In this document: positions 38,071-52,500 of the stretch, piece after piece
How positions within the stretch are numbered: position 1 is the first letter of the stretch
Layout of the letters: the number at the start of each line of letters is the position of its first letter
From: Membranipora membranacea
Lineage: Eukaryota > Bryozoa > Gymnolaemata > Cheilostomatida > Membraniporidae
Length of the DNA stretch: 64,000 nucleotides
NCBI GenBank assembly: GCA_914767715.1
Contig: OU612065.1
Location: 16,556,001-16,620,000, forward strand
Direction of reading: 5' to 3'
Notes under the pieces: model-generated
Databases searched by the model: none
The model's input: only the letters and a program-made list of their open reading frames with translations
Told to the model about the DNA's origin: nothing
Made by a program: the position numbers and the translations under genes

Positions 38071-40189
38071 AGAATGTGTTCTTTCAGTAATAATCAAATT
38101 TGTTCAGGGGTTTTTGAGCACTAGGGGTGTCAATCACATGTTCTCTGGAGAGTACAGTCTCATACCAATACCCTCCCCTCACATAAGACAAGACAAGACT
38201 TTTAACAAAACCAATTTCTAAAAAAAAGTTAGCAATAAACTTTGAAACCTGCAATATACTCGAACTACATTCAAATCCATATAGTAAACACGTTAAAAGG
38301 CTATATATGTATATATACTGAATACACATGTATAAAACATCCAAGGGTGTGCATTATGTAAATGATGTTAACTGTTTGATTCAGATGTTCGTAGACTGTA
38401 CAATAAACCAGTTTGCCAAAAGAGTGGCCATGTGACTAGACTTACTTTGTATATATCTATACACACCTATCTACAGATTGTCACACATGAATCATGAGAC
38501 ATAAATACTTAACAAAGCAAGACAGCTCGTAGCCATAGGTCCTAACTTCAAATGGCATTTATTGGTGTAACACTTGAATTTGGTACTTGACCATTTCTGA
38601 AGTGTTGGAACTCAGGCCATGTGTCAAATACCAAGATAATCATGGCTCATCATTAAATTATAATATATACAGATGTTTAGTGACAATGAGGTTTTGATAA
38701 CAAGCAGCTAACAACATATATAGTTGCCACTTTAACTGATGATATATTCCAAAGACCCTTTAATTCTTTGAGGTTCATGAATCATGAATATCATTATCAA
38801 AGTTAGCAGAGGCAAGTCTTCTACCCTTCCCCCTAGGAGTTTGGTCTGTGTGGTGTTCTTGGGTAGAGGGCCTTTGTCACTACAGGAATGCATCTTGCAG
38901 TAGGCTTTATGCAGAGCTAGTAATTTGTTGGCTACAAAGCTACTCTCATTATGATATTTTCTATTGTTAGAACTTTAACCCAAAATATAGGGACATCACT
39001 CTAGAAAGTGAGTTATAGAGATATAGATGCATCGTTCAGTGTTGAAGCTTCAATTTGTTATAATCTTATATATATACATTTCATGCACATACGCTATACA
39101 TACGCTATTTTTGCTGACGAGAACTCATAGGAGCCAAATAGGTAATTATTAATTTTGTGACATAGCTATATTTTGTAGTAAAAATAACTTTCCAATTCCA
39201 TACATTTCCTTTTTGTTATCATGATGTTATCCGGTACATTATTTGATTATATCATTGCTAATTTTCTTTCCTTATTTACTACGTTTACGTTATTTTCTTA
39301 CAGTTTTAGGTCCTAACGGAATAAACCCCAATGTGTCAGTAAAATCAAAACTCGTTCGTCATATCATCAGCAACGCCTTTTTTAGGGGATAGTTAACATA
39401 TCACACTTAACTACTTCTGGGAACTTCATCAGGCACATACCAAGCCTACCCCAAACATTCTGCACCGTTAAGTGTGAAATGAAATAGGTCTGTCAAAAAA
39501 CACATTGTAAACAAAAGCCCAAGTCTCCTGTCACTCATAAGCCGAAAAGCTCAGAATAATGCCTACCAAAAAATCTCTTTACATACATATTAGCTATATT
39601 CATCATCATTATCAATCTATTCGGACATTACCATATTATCTGCATTTAGTGATACTAAAATAATTTAGAATACATTTTTAAATTGTTGAGATTGTTTTGT
39701 CACATTGAAGTCATGAATGTTGCTAAAATATATCCTTATCTTCATTATTATTCAGGTTTCTCTCACATTGGCATCTCAAATCATGACTAAAGCGAGTCAA
39801 ATTTACGAAACTATGCCAAAAAAACCTCAATAGGCCTTATTTGCCAAGGTCAGTTAAAGCAACTAGGATGCTCATTGTCAAAATTATGAACAAATCAAAT
39901 GTTTCTGTCTGTATAGGTGATTTTTCAGAATCGCCTCCTGCAAGGGAAGGTCTAACAATTGCCTCTCCTTCTCTAAAACTTGCAGCTCATTTAAAAGCTC
40001 ATTTAAAACGATATGATTGGCTGAGGGTAACTGTATAGACCGATAAACAAGTTGGAATGTTGCATATACTCATTTATGCTGTGTTCATGTTAGAATTTAA
40101 TTTTACCAATATCCTGTTGCATTAAACTGTTTTCTTATTTTACAAAGTTATGGGATATGATCTGTAAATAGAATAGAAACGTAGGGTAA
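38071..40189. other. intergenic B-C, part 2
   Basis: AT-rich sequence with no recognised gene or element. Confidence 0.4.
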
Positions 40190-42180
40190 ATATTAATTCA
40201 ATCCCTATTAATTTTGATGACTTTCATTTCATCATGAGTCTTCCCTAACCATCTTTTAGGACAAATGGCTGGGAAGCCATGCTGCCTGCCACTGATCTTA
40301 CTCATTTCCTTTATCCTCGCCTCTATCACTCGCTCCAAGAGCTTTAGACAGTGACTGAGGAGTTTTATCCCTCTATAGTTTGAACAGTTTAGAGGATCTC
40401 CCTTTTGCTTATACAAAGGTGTGATTTTGCTTCTTCTCCATTCTGGTGGTATCCCATTTTCCTGTACATCTTGTAGTACAGCTGTCATCCAGGTCAAACC
40501 TGTCTGCCCAAGACTCTTCACTACCTCTATTGGGAATTCATCTGGTCCAGTTGCCTTTCTATTTTTCATCTTCTCTAACTGTATTTTGACTTCGGATTCG
40601 CTTATCAGCCTCATCGGTCCCTCTATTTCATCACTCCTCTGCAAGTCCTTCCTTTGATTTTTGGTGTTGAGCAACTTGTCAAAATATTCTCTCCATCTCT
40701 TCTTAATATCATCATCTCCACACAAGATTTTGCCCTCTATCCTTCACAAAGATCATCCTGACTGTCTTGAGACCTCCTTTTTCTGGTTTTGGCAAGCTTA
40801 TAGAGATTCTTTGGTCCATTTTCTTTGAGATCTTCATACAGCTTTTCATACCCCTTTTCTTTTGCTATTGCCACTTTCTCTTTTGTTGTTTTATTCTTTT
40901 CTCTATAGTCTCTTTCTTCGGCTTCAGCCTCCTCTGGGTCCGTCTTCAGTCTTTCCTTCGCTCTCTGCCACTCCTTAAAAGCATCACGTTTCTGTCCTAC
41001 TGCTTCCTGCACCTCTGAATTCCAAAACCAAGACTCTTTCTCTATGTATTTCCCTCCAGACGTTTCACCGGGTTCCTCTTTTGCTAGTTCAACTGCCTTC
41101 TGGTACGTATTTCCCCATGTCCATTCCCTTGTCTCCTTACTCTCGATGTATTCAGTTAATTTCTCTATATACTCCTGCCCTTCTTCCTTTAGCTTCCACC
41201 ACTTAGTCCTAGCCTTTCTTTTCCTTCTAGATCCGCTATGAGAAGTCTATGCTGTGGTGCTATAGACTCTCCTGGCACTACTCCTAGGTGGTGTCTTCTA
41301 ATCGCTTTATAGTCTATGACTGACCTATTTCCTCCACTCTTGAATGTTATCAGATGCTCTTCCTTCTTTTCAAAGAAAATGTTCATTAGTGCCAAGTCGT
41401 ATGTCTGTGCCATCTCCAACACTCTCTCTCCCTCCTCATTTCTCCTTCCTATCGTCCAACCTCCATGTCATCTCTCTAGTCCCTCTGTATCCCTTCCAAC
41501 ATGTCCATTCAAGTCTCCCGCAACTATCAACTCTTCTCCTTCTGGGATTCCAGCCAAGATCCGCTAAGATGGTTCCAGAACAAATCTTTCTCCTCCTGAC
41601 TGCATCCTTGCTGGGGGGGGCATACACTGATATGATGTTGATGCTCATTCCAGGTATTACCAATTTCATATATATTATGCGATCTGGCTGCCTTTCTACT
41701 GCTATTACTTTATCCTGCCAATATTCACTGAGACAAATCCCAACTCCATTTCTTGCTTTCTTCCCTCCGCAATAGTACAACTTGTACCCATCACCAAGAG
41801 CCCTGGCTTTTCCACCAGATTGACCCCCAGTCCATCTCAATTCCTGTAGGCATAGTATGTCGATCTTCCTGGCTAACATAACCGCAGCAACTTCCCTGCT
41901 TTTTCCCGTAAGAGTACCTATATTTATCGTGGCCATTCTGAGTTTACAATATCGCCCCTCTCGTTTTCGTATCACATCGTCGGGGCGATGGTGGTTCCGC
42001 TGCGAAGTGCCACATAAGGGTGGCGTCCTAGCATTGGTTGAAAACGTTGATTGTCCCTGCATGTTTTCTGTGAAGCGGGGGGATTTCACCAACCAGATGC
42101 CCTTCCTGACGTTGAACCCTCTGTCTTTACCCGGGCTTGGGACCGGCTGTCAGAATCACTGGCTTGTGAAACCTCTCTTA
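40190..42180 (-). mobile_element. RTE/CFDP2-like non-LTR retrotransposon, internally deleted
   Basis: Minus-strand fragments in order: an AP-endonuclease frame at 41436-42092 with INIGTLTGKSREV, LCLQELRWTGG and INIISVYAPPS; a shifted frame with AGDLNGHVG near 41510; a second endonuclease part at 41189-41422 with NRSVIDY and APQHRLL; a linker at 40737-41012 rich in Lys/Glu; and the start of reverse transcriptase at 40198-40725 with KATGPDEFPIEV, SNYRGIKLLSHCLKLLER and SGRQHGF. Immediately after SGRQHGF the frame jumps to PKRWLGKTHDEMKV, which resembles the extreme C-terminus of RTE proteins. The palm domain with its aspartates is therefore deleted. Frameshifts make it inactive. This is the family often annotated as craniofacial development protein 2-like. 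Confidence 0.82.
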
Positions 42181-43394
42181 AATAGATAATTATAATCCTC
42201 AATATTCTTTAAGCTTCACATGATTGAAGTGTAAAGAAGATTTAGGACTTATTCACATGAATTAAAAGGAGCAGCCAATGACTGGAAGTATCTGGCCAAG
42301 GATTCTGTGATCTGGCCCAGACGACCATTTATTTTTATCAAACCAGGATTAGCAACACAAAGTAGTCCCTACAAAAAGATTTTTTATATGATAATATATC
42401 GTAGCAATCCTTGACATAGAATTCAAGTTTTAGAAACAAAATTGCCAACAGAAACAGACCGGAATTAAACAGCTAGAGAACAATTGTCAAATTTACTAAT
42501 AATGATTAGTACAATGGGAATTTCAGGGCCTTATATTACTACACCAAATCCGGTGTAGAAACATTGCCTGCTAAAGGTCATAAATGGTTGGTTCGATTTT
42601 TGAGGTATTTATTCCATTTTGAGCCGAACTGCTGGTTCAGAACTGGGCGATGCACCAAAAGAACCGATGATTAATTATTGTTTTGCGCCACAAGTTTTGT
42701 TGCTTGCCCCAAAATTAGTTCTTTTTTTTAACTTTATTGGCATAATTTTCATCTGATGAGAATGTTTTACGAAATCAGCCTTTCAAGAAAAACCCAAAAG
42801 TAAACTTTCAATCAAGATGACGAAAACGATAATCAGAAAAATTAAGTTTGAATGATTTGTAATTGATTATTGAACGTAAATTAAATGGAATAATATTGTT
42901 AAAAGTAGATGCTATCATGTTTAGCCATCATAGATGGTATTTGTATATTAAATTGACAGGGATATGACATCACTCAGCTTCGTATATGCTGATAACACCG
43001 TGTTTGTAAATCACAACTAGAGCTTTTGACAGTATTATTGCAGCAATATTGGAATATCAATTCAAATGTGAAATCTATGGCGATCAACACAGAAATATCA
43101 CACTCTCTTTTATAACAGTTATGATTCTGGGAGAGCCATTTTTTCTGTTTCATTTTTATTAGGGGTTTCCTTTTTGAATGGGAGATTTTTGGGCTATGGA
43201 TCAAATGACAAGCTGTAATATGGTCGTACATGCATGATACTAACCAAAGTAGAAAAAAATTGCAACAAGGGTTGGAAGACCTCCCTAACTGAGATTAGGT
43301 TGTCATGTGCTTATTTGGGCAATGCAAAGCTTTTAACAAATTGGCATGAATTGAGGATTGCCTAGAAAAAGTGATTGGGCAGATAACATTGAGG
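42181..43394. other. intergenic B-C, part 3
   Basis: No recognised gene or element. Confidence 0.4.
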
Positions 43395-43608
43395 TTAAAA
43401 AATGTGTGGGTTAAAATCGCAAGTCTGTCTCTGTTCGAAGACTGAGAAATAAAGGCACCAAATCTCTCTCAGTTTGCAGGCAGGACGGAGCACACCTGGG
43501 GTGTCGATTGAGCCCAGTGATCGGTAGACTGCAGCGGGATTCAAACCCGAGACCTCCAACACCTTCACGTTAGAGGGCAAGCGCTCTAACCAACTAAGCT
43601 TCCTCCTA
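43395..43608 (-). mobile_element. tRNA-derived SINE (family 3), full-length
   Basis: On the minus strand the head reads agcttagttggttagagcg (A box, about 43580-43600), then an anticodon-like region, then a B box in gggtttgaatcccgc (about 43530-43545). The body ends cttgcgattttaaccc. The same body recurs at 24960-25150 and in a fragment near 37385. The head looks like a tRNA gene but is followed by a SINE body, so it is not annotated as a tRNA. Confidence 0.66.
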
Positions 43609-44319
43609 CTCTGGGTTCAAAGACAACCCTGATTCAGAGCAGTTCTTTTCTCAGACCTCATTAAAGGCAAAGATGCATATAATATACTTTAGAAGTTCTG
43701 TGCTGGCCTTTTCAGTCACAAGCGCCCAGAAATTATCATCAGTGCTTGTATTGAAACTCAATAGTCTAAATGTGGGTTACATTACCTAAAAGTTTCATCA
43801 TCCACCAAGTATTTTGTATAATTCCTTGATGTTGTATAAAAGATCTTAGGTTCGATGTTACTGAAAGCTTTATTTGTGTGGATGTACTTATTAAAATAAA
43901 CAATTAAATTTTTACCTTGTTAATTTCTGATAAATCTCTGCAAATTCATTGCACCGGGTACGCTTACCTCCAAGCGATTACCACCAGAAAGGGGATGGAG
44001 CTTAATTTCAATGCGCTCGCGTCGATTACATATGTTATCAAGGCAAATGTAAGGTGTGATGTTGTTGGATCGACATTTAATTATTTCCCAATATCTTATG
44101 ATGTAAAATTGTTTAAAGGTCACTTGTCATCTTTCAACTTGTCTCTTCTCGGTTAACTCAAGATACACCTTGCTTTCAATTTAATCGATTATTTGTATCT
44201 TTTTTTTCTGGCACAAATTGTAAAATAATGTAATTACTACCAACAATTACAAAGAATATCCATATAAATTGCTGCGGTAAATGAAACAAAAACAAGCCTA
44301 CTTGCCGATGAAGTGTCAG

Positions 44320-44347
44320 CAAGGAGTTAGTTCTCTCTAACTCCTTG
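44320..44347. repeat. short hairpin, 11-bp arms
   Basis: caaggagttag (44320-44330) and its reverse complement (44337-44347) flank a 6-nt loop. The stem resembles the one at 48856-48879. Confidence 0.85.
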
Positions 44348-47300
44348 GTGTCAGGTACCATAAAACTTTTGACCAGTGAATCTCTTCTTATGTCACTAAT
44401 ATGGAGATATTGCACCATGCCTTAATATGTATTATGCATTATTCATTATGTAAAATGAATAATCAATTATGTATTATGCAAATGTAAAAAAACAGGCAAA
44501 CAGCAGGCATCGGGAGATGTACAAGGACAGCATTGTCATACAAGACGATAGAGGAGCAAAAACCATAAGTTGATCGGGCAAAAAACCAAGACCTCCCTAG
44601 GCCATTTGTATTTATCAATGAATATAACTACAAATCATTACAATGAAGAACCGAACTGTTTTTCAATACATATTTCTACAAGAATAGACAGTTTTCCGAG
44701 CTATACTTTGAGTCTCCATTCAGAGCTGTCCTCTCTCCAGTATGGTACTTTTAACAAACGAAGCATAGGGAAAAGGAGCTGAAAAGGGGGTGTTCTTGAA
44801 TAGGAGAAAAATGACAAATTTGTCCTAAAACAGGCAGAAATTGATATAAATGACTATCCGAATACCAAAATCATTTCCCAAACTATGTCCTTATGAGTTT
44901 TCAATGGTGCAGATTCTGAATCAAAAATCAATTTTATCGTATTATAAGCGGTGTTCAAGATGTACATTCACTTTAAGGCCACTTATTGCATGACTATTAT
45001 TTTTATCACTTCATTCCACATTTTAAATAACAGAGTATTAACAGAATATATAACTATTGAATACTTGAGGGGCCAGTCAGAATTACTGCTCCTAATTTCC
45101 ACCAGTTGCATATATGTCGGAGCACACCATGTACCAGCAGATCCCTACAGTCATTCACATACAGTGAGGCTGCCTGGTCCTGTAAAAACTTGTCTGCCAA
45201 CTACATCTTTGTCTTAATTGATCGCTGTAATTACATTATTACCAGCGTTCAATAAAGAGAAAAAGATCACTACAACTTTTAGCTCTTTACCATTACAATA
45301 CACTCAGCCACCAAACTCACCCATTTCAAACAACTGCTATCAAATCACTTTAAATCTTGTTAATTTTATTACTAGTGTATATTTTTCTTTGTCTCTCCGC
45401 TTTTCCTTATTTTTAAATTATTTGTTCTGTCACTGCATGAAAAACATTCATAAAGATGATTGTAGATTGATAATAAAAATATAATATATATACTGCAGGC
45501 GCCAACTATATCCCTCTGGGTCTTTGATTGAGAGACAACAAAATCATGTTCACTCAGAAAGTCACTGCTACAAACCGAAAAATCATGATAACTTAAATGA
45601 ATTAGTTTTATAAAAGTGATATACTGTTGATTAAGAGGTGGTACACACATTGTCAATACACAGGTGGATGCTTCAGTTTGAGCTTTAGCTTTAAGCTTGA
45701 GGCTTTTTTCTTCATCACGTGGTTTTTCTCAGGAATAAGCTTCAAAATGAGACCAGGAACAGCTGAGTCAATTGGGCAAATAGGACTGTAGTAACGACTT
45801 GTCAATGTAAGACTCGCTGACTCTCAGAAGCCTTTCATAGGGAGGTATGGTGTCATAAACATACATTGCTTATAAGTCTACCATTCTAACTTTGGACTCT
45901 TGTGTTTCCATCAAAGAGATAACTCCAGCACGATAAGAATTTGAGGGCATTAACCCGCAATCTGAGGTGGAAGATTCTGGTTTGAGTTCGAAAGTTTAAT
46001 ATGTGAAAAAAAGCCGAATCTTGATTTAAGAATCATAACATGACCTCACCACAGGAGACTTTATTCTCACAAACAAATATAAAAAGTGTCAACCATCTAC
46101 TCAAGCAAATGAGTGATAGCTCAGTTATTATCCATGTGTCAGTGTCAGCTATAGAGATATAATGATTATTTGGCATCCAATCCACCTGTTTACAGTTTTC
46201 CCCCAAGCGCATCAAAAAAACCGCAGGCCCCCTAAATATTAATATAATGTCCCCTCTGTATATCCTTACTCTGTGGTTGTATGAAGTATTAAATTGCTAT
46301 TAAGATATATTTAACAGAGTCATCAAAAATGATTTGTGTATATAATCATACAGCATCATTATTGCGTGGCCCCATTTGTTGATACATAAATATGTATAGA
46401 TGTTCTCACTAATCATGGTGAATTGTGTAACAGTTATATTCAGAACAAAATCAAGACTTAATAATTGATGACCTGTTCCTGGGACCGTTGCAGATTTTTA
46501 GCCCTTTTCTTGAACAGATTCAAGTTGATCCTATGTTGATATGCCGGTGCTATATCTGATAGAGAGCCTGAGACGCTGTAAAATCTAAACCCAGTTAATC
46601 CAGTTCTGGAAAAAAACACCTGCACCATAAAAACTGTTGATCGCTATACTGATACCTGACTGCTTGCTTGCTTCTGACCAAAACAATAGACAGTTTTTTA
46701 AGCCTGATTTTAAGCTTCTGTTCAGAGTTGTCCTTGCTCTAGTTATGTACTCTTTAAACAATGCAGTATAGGGAAAAAAAGAGCTTATTTGGCTTATTTT
46801 GAAAACTGTACTGGGATAAAAATTTACTTTCCCTTGTAATGCCACATTAAAATAATTTCTGCTCTAATTTGAATCTCACAAATCTCCACAAGGAACGGGT
46901 TTTACCACCTTCGTAACACCCATAGCAAAACTAAAACTAAGCGTAACAAAAATGGACTAAAAATTCGGAATATATCCTTTTTATTAATTATTGAATGGTA
47001 GCTATAATATACATCCTGCTGCTTATGTCTATACATATCAACCTGATTTCTAACAATATCCCATTGTATTAATTAATCCTTTGCCGTTCATCGCTTGTTA
47101 ACTTTTTCCCAGCATCGGTCTCATTTGCGTCATGTCATTATCCAGCTCCAGGATATTATTGTCTGCCAAATGGACAGTGTTTGCATTTGTATCGTAATCA
47201 AAAACTATTTTTTACAAAACAATCGTCATTGAATTTCAAGTTTCAATCCACCCCGTCCTTGAATCTAACCACACATTTAAGTCTCAAAGTGTCTCCCAAT

Positions 47301-48855
47301 CCACAGCGTCAATTGCTGCAATAAAGATCTGCCGTCACACTTTTTTAAAATGATAGTCACAGCATTATCACAAAATTTTGACAGAAGCTGTGAAAGCGTT
47401 CACTATAGATAGGCTGATAGAACTATGTCAATTTGATTCCCACAAATATATTTAGACAAATGACATAGATCCGGATACATACCAGACCACCTGTTATGGC
47501 AGCTTTTATTCGGTTTCCTATGGACTGATCTTATGCTTTGCTCATCTTTCAATGTTTAAATGCATCAAATACTGGACAAAAATTACAGTTTTTAATGTAC
47601 AAACTAAGAATGTAAAATTTAATGTTTGTGTATATAAAAGACTGTCTTTACCCGTGTACTTGGTGTGCCTTAAACAACCCGAAGGCATGTCTCTGATAAA
47701 TCGTGGATGAAATGTTCACCATCATGAACTATTTGTATAATTATGGTTTTAAATATCAGAAATAATTAGGGCAAGTTTGTCCGCATCTTTAAAAAACTTC
47801 CTGAGATTTTTTTTGTCCTTTGTAAAGGTACTGTTGTACAGGGTGGGTAGGCGATACATTAGAAGAGGAACTACAAATCGTTTAAATAAAATACACAAGT
47901 GGTTCAGTTCACAAAGTTTTGTCACAAAAACATTTTTTGGCTGGCCTTGCCAACAACTTTCTGTGCGTAAATATTAAATCTCAGATATAACTTTATCATA
48001 GTGCTAGTGAACTCTGGAAAATAAACTCCGCACAACAGTAAACAAAATAATAGCAATTATCAGGAGATGTCACCTTTATTGGTGAAATCCATCATAAATA
48101 AGCACATGCATGCACCAATGCATTAAAACATTATGATACTCATATCAGGTGCCCTCTATGGACCATGGCAGATGCTGGTGGTTAACTCTGGAAGAGTGAC
48201 GTAGACATATTCACAGGAGTAAATGTACATTATTTGGGACGGAACTGAAATACCAAACTTTATGTCTAGCCAACATTTACTCATTACTTTTTATTGACAT
48301 GGACCACAGCTTGCAAAAACTGTTGCTATAGCTTACATCATGTCGCCCCCAAACTATGGCTCTTGAAAGAGTAGCAAGTCATCAGAAGATAGTCAAGCTT
48401 GCCAAGATTGAAGTTGTTTTATTTTTATTAGTTGCAAATACAGCTGTAAAAGGTCATTATGAAGAGATATATCTTATTTATATCCCTGGCATGGCATCTG
48501 ACACCACAATATTAAAGTATCCTATCTTTAGACTCTGTGACCATTGTCCCAACAGGCACAAAAAACAACCCTGGACAGGCACAGGACATCCTCTATCTAG
48601 TAGCACTTTACTCAAACCATAGCCCTAGGGCCTAGAGACTGTCATTTTAGGGCGAAACCATGTTAAAATAATGAGTCAAATTCGCTTGGATTTTTTTAAA
48701 ACATGAGCAAACCACCAACTTAAATTTTTGTACAGCCTTGATTGCTGAAAATATAGTTACTTCGCTTTCTATGAATGAAAATCATACATACATTTACATA
48801 TTCCTGATGCAGTGACGTCATTAAAACATAATGCCATTGAAAGTGAGGCTTCAAC

Positions 48856-48879
48856 CAAGGAGTTGTCTACAACTCCTTG
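48856..48879. repeat. short hairpin, 10-bp arms
   Basis: caaggagttg (48856-48865) and caactccttg (48870-48879) are reverse complements. The same caaggagtt stem occurs at 44320. Confidence 0.85.
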
Positions 48880-49369
48880 CTTCAACCTTATAGCTATAGG
48901 CTGGGCATTGAACTACTTTTTTAATAAATTTATCTTATGTCCTGTGCAATGAACTACTTTTCCCTTTGTAGCTTCCATCTTGGACAGTCGATCTTCAAAA
49001 TGATGGGAATCACAGGCTCAGCAGCACTAAATACCAACGCCATAAATATGGAGTTAGAACCACTTCAAAATTCTCAGTACCGATATACATTATGCATACA
49101 TAAAAAGATTAATTTCCCATCAATACAATTATTGTTGTTTATAAATAGACCCACATAATGACTATGAAATATGAATAGGCCAATACTGCCTACTTAATCG
49201 ATGAATTCTTCATACTCTTAAACATATATACATATTACTAGATACATATGTATGTAATTCTAAATTATTATTATTAATGTTATATAAATTATGTTTATGT
49301 ATAATAAATGGAGCGGAGTGCTGGCCTAACAGAAATTCCCTACTGTATCTACCAGCAACAAATGCAGTG

Positions 49370-49560
49370 AGTGAAGTATTTTTCGGTAGACTTACACGAC
49401 TCAAGGCATGCCTTTAGGCCAATGCAATTCAGGTTCGATCCATCAGCCTTCTAACATTGGGTGCACATAAGAAGGCTGTTAAGGGCGCCAAATTTGAGGA
49501 CGTTACCGACAAATACCTCGCACTCAACTACAAAAGGTTCAAATTTGCGTGAGATAATCA
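49370..49560 (+). mobile_element. possible tRNA-derived SINE remnant
   Basis: A B-box-like sequence, aggttcgatcc (about 49431-49441), is followed by a body of about 120 bp. No clear A box is present, so the call is weak. Confidence 0.25.
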
Positions 49561-52500
49561 TTATACCCAAATAAGATTATCAGCACATCATTGCCTATAA
49601 ATATATTGTTCATAATCACAAGTCACTCATTTTATGTTCATCATTTAGGCCTACTCTAGCTCAAACCAAGGAAATAATTTAATGAAACATGGATACTGGA
49701 TAGTGTTTTGAAATGTTTGAAATAATCACAAAATAGAGGAGATCCTGGCAGATCCTGACAATCTCGATAAAACTGTATATAAAAAATGGGAAGTACTTTG
49801 TAAACCAGTAAGAGATTGATGAAGTTATAGATCGTCCGTTTGAGCAATCACACAATTCCAGCTCAGGATATTCCTTGTTTGGTTGATATTCTCAGGAAAG
49901 CCCCTATGAAGAGCTGCTACAGCGATTTAAATTATTTGGAAACAGGATTAAAATTTTCAAAACTTTCCTCCGGTGTTAGTTCTTTGACGTAATCCCCTCA
50001 TGTAGGTAGGGTAAAAAACTCTAAATGTATAGAACTCTTCAAGAAGCATCCGTGTTATTGTTAGATTTGCTTCAAGTATCAGGTGACATCAGACGTCACA
50101 ATTTCATAACAGTTTGAAAATCCTTCCAACTCTGTCTCTAACTCCTTGCTCTGACTAAGCAGCTTATTTGACCTAACCCAAGTTCAAGTAGCCGCATTTG
50201 TTGTGTACAATAGCGGTTTTAATCTGTTCTAGCATACCTGCGTTTGAGTGTGATAACCACATCGTTTTTAGAGAGGAGGAGCAGAACTCTAGTTGCTCAA
50301 CTAAAATGCAATAAATTTAAATAACCCCATTGGCTGCAAAGAGAGCTATTTAAATAATGATGGCTTGAAAGTTTGATTGAATCTTCATTGACTTAATTTT
50401 CTTTCGATGAGAATGTTTTACAAAATCAGCTTTCCAAGAAAAAACAAAAAGTAAAAGGGAAAGAAAAATTTCAATCAAGTCAATGAAGTTTACAAAAAAA
50501 AATGGCTAACAATCAGTTCAACCAATAATATTATAAACCAAAACCCTCAATGATTAGCTTAAAAAAAGTATGTTGAAAAACCAAACTTGCTACCACAAGT
50601 AAATACTTAACTCCAGCAATAAATTGATGAATCGAATAACTGTATTTTTAATTCAAGGCAATCATTTGAATCAAGTATTCCTCAGAAGTTTCTCAGTCTA
50701 CAGAGTTGGCTGTTTCCTAACCTATGGCACCTCTTCTCCAATTTACTAAGTTAGATGAGTCCGCAAAGGTATGAAATTTGATACCAAAACAAAGAACAAA
50801 TATTCATGATTTTCCCTTAACATGGCATCAATAAGCCTTGGCAGGTTCTCTGCTGTTCAAAACACACACAAGATTCCAGCACGTACTCAGTTTATATAAT
50901 GACTTTTAATAGCATTTTTCCCCCATCTAGTTTGTGTCAGTTTGTTGTTTTCATCATGTCTCCAAATAAAAAGTCAGACCATTTTACAAAGTCATTGCTA
51001 ACATTATGATACATAAATAGCCAACTATTCAGCATAATTATCGCCCATATTAATTTCGATGACTTGTTATTTTCTCATGGAACATCATGGGTTCCATTGC
51101 ATTACCATTACCAAGAAAGTGTCAGAAGTATTTAAGTTTTTTATTCTTGTCTTGGCACATATTTACATCAAATGACCTTGTTTGTACAGATTGTATGATT
51201 CAAATCAAGTTCATTATCGAGTACTATATATCAGTGGTTACACAAGTATCTGGAAACTGGCTGTTTGATTTTTATTCTAGGTTAGCATGTTCACAGTGGG
51301 TATGGAAAGATTCTTGCTTCTTTTACCTGTGATTTTGGAGTACCAGATTATCTTTCCACCTGCTAATAGTTTAAAATAAATTCACTGTCAAACCATCAAA
51401 ACTCATGCAATGAACTCCGTCAGCTCATTGCACCAGGCATGAACATATGGAGTGGCCCTTAAATCCATGAAATTCAAAAGAAAATCCCGCTGTGATCAGC
51501 TTAGTAGCTTGACAACAAAAGATTATGTAGATTATTTCAGCATTCTACTCCCATTTTGTTTTCCTCTGTTGTACCACATTATTATTATAATTTACACTTC
51601 TTAATGATTTCCCCAGCAAGATGGTGTAACATGAACATAAACTCCATTAACCGGAACCAATGAAGGCAAAAGGGGAAATTTCTACTACCCTAGCAAAAAT
51701 CTTTAATTTAAAAAATAGAAAGCTGTTTCAATACCCTTATCTGTATGTCAGTTAATATGACTTGTGCTCTCATGGCTAAAGAGAAGAAAAGTTCCAAGCT
51801 AACAATAGTTCTAAAAAAGACAGTGACCTGTACATAACAAGTAGCCCTATTTGGTAGGGTAACACCAGCTATTTGAGCTGATTACCCTATGAGACCAGAT
51901 GACCACATAACCAACCCACTTTTACACCTTAGATGTCTTGTTTTCAACATATCAAAACAAATTGCAATCAGTTTAAACATTTTTTACATATTACCATTAT
52001 TTATAGATAACATTTGCTAGAATATGGGAAATTATAGTTATAACATAATAAAAAAACAGCAAATCAAACATTTTAAGAGCTTCGTCGGTTGAGATGTTGC
52101 CCTGGGACGCCGGCGGGAGTCTTTAAGGGCCCTCTAGACCTGCTGGCAAGGTGCTGCACTACCAGATAAAGAGCCCAGCCAACTTGTATGTGGTGACCCC
52201 AACTACACAAGGGGGTTGGGGGCTACACCGTGACTATATATACCATGGTTTGTTCATACACTGTTAACTCACAGTATGACAGTACCGCTGGAATTCATTT
52301 CATATTCGTACTTGCTAGGACTGTCAATAGTTATATAGCAACCAACGACAATAATTGTGTTTAATAATATTGACAGTTATGGTCCAATTTCGAACACAAT
52401 AATAGCTAGAAATTTTTATCAATCAGCATCAGTTCAACCACAAATGTCGATGATCATAGGTACTTTCCTTAAAGTATCACATGACCTGGCATTGGCTCTT

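Larger units (their letters stand above)
43609..49369. other. intergenic B-C, part 4
   Basis: No gene recognised. Short hairpins occur at 44320-44347 (11-bp arms) and 48856-48879 (10-bp arms). A 33-bp sequence at 45446-45478 recurs at 57134-57166. A degenerate tRNA-like patch may lie at 45925-45995. Confidence 0.4.

Noticed and set aside
43530-43608. Candidate minus-strand tRNA gene
   Set aside because: The body downstream is shared with another locus (24960-25150), which marks it as a SINE head. The acceptor stem is not convincing.
44405-44475. attatgcatt-like repeats as a regulatory array
   Set aside because: AT-rich low-complexity sequence with only two imperfect direct repeats.
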